Origin: an uncultured Roseovarius sp.
GTDB lineage: Bacteria; Pseudomonadota; Alphaproteobacteria; Rhodobacterales; Rhodobacteraceae
Assembly: GCA_951812895.1 (NCBI GenBank)
Contig: OX638333.1
Coordinates: 3,142,001-3,206,000, forward strand
Direction of reading: 5' to 3'
Length of the DNA: 64,000 bases
A model generated the notes under the pieces. That model did no database searches. It had not been told where the DNA came from and worked only from the letters and a program-made list of their open reading frames with translations. Shown piece after piece: positions 63,874 through 64,000 of the stretch. The position numbers and the translations under genes are program-made. The number at the start of each line of letters is the position of its first letter. The stretch's first letter is position 1.

Positions 63874-64000
63874 TTATAGGGGCCAGAAAATCAGAATGGA
63901 TGGGATGGAAACGGCGACGACCAAAATTTCCAACGGTAGTCCCATTCGCCAATAGTCGCCAAAACTATACCCTCCGGGGCCAAGAATGAGTGTGTTGTTC
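63874..64000 (-). CDS. SLC13-family permease, C-terminal part (cut by window edge)
   Basis: Minus-strand C-terminus, read as N-N-T-L-I-L-G-P-G-G-Y, then FGDYWRMGLPLEILVV and ending ILIFWPL before TAA at 63874-63876. This matches the end of the neighbouring permease (MVYGPGGYKFTDFLRVGIPL...FFWPL), so the two convergent genes are paralogues. Only 41 codons are visible. Confidence 0.85.
   Translation of the reverse strand, partial: NNTLILGPGGYSFGDYWRMGLPLEILVVAVSIPSILIFWPL

Overview
The window looks like chromosomal DNA of a marine alphaproteobacterium of the Rhodobacteraceae (Roseobacter group). The reasons are the moderately high GC content, the divergent phaZ/phaCPR polyester locus, trimethylamine-dehydrogenase-like enzymes in tandem, the NDUFS4-type complex I accessory protein, and many TTG/GTG starts with 4-base ATGA/GTGA overlaps. 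I found no tRNA, rRNA, CRISPR array, intact insertion sequence or prophage. Most of the window is ordinary core genome with a few accessory spots.

Layout. 0-7.7 kb: the end of a guanine deaminase gene, mgtE with 5-formyl-THF cyclo-ligase, an aspartate aminotransferase, an XRE regulator overlapping sdhE, a MarR regulator, and a glyoxalase I gene coupled to two DUF1194 secreted proteins. 7.8-10.2 kb: a lipoprotein gene overlapping a gene for a predicted surface-lipoprotein assembly modifier (SLAM-like outer-membrane barrel). 10.4-17.4 kb: thyA, an ArsC-like reductase, thrS, two tiny genes under duplicated leader sequences, and two alpha/beta hydrolases. 17.5-23 kb: the PHA locus (phaZ opposite phaC-phaP-phaR) with CTGC-N3-GCAG operators. 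23-30.2 kb: two aminotransferases, then a polyamine-type gamma-glutamylation operon (two glutamine-synthetase-like ligases, a class I amidotransferase, an FAD oxidase) marked by two identical 15-base palindromic sites.

30-40 kb: fructose-bisphosphate aldolase, VOC protein, a two-gene unit ending in a cold-shock-domain protein, a threonine-dehydratase-like enzyme, an enolase-superfamily enzyme, nrdR-ribD, and dispersed repeats. 40-45 kb: uvrB, with a low-GC DUF4238 gene at its 3' side and a phosphatase gene at its 5' side. The phosphatase is followed by a decayed second copy of the uvrB promoter and start. 45-52 kb: hydrolase, acyltransferase, NDUFS4-like protein, MATE pump, an OxyR-like regulator lacking the peroxidatic cysteine, and nhaA. 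52-60 kb: a five- or six-gene operon of flavin/Fe-S demethylase-like enzymes, one of which lacks about 16 residues of its barrel. 60-64 kb: sulfotransferase, YmdB-type phosphodiesterase, EamA exporter and two convergent SLC13 permeases, the second cut by the window edge.

The most interesting items are the SLAM/lipoprotein pair, the TMADH-like operon with its internally deleted paralogue, the paired operators of the polyamine operon, the duplicated leaders near 15 kb, and the uvrB 5' duplication. All function calls come from reading the sequence; no database search was run.
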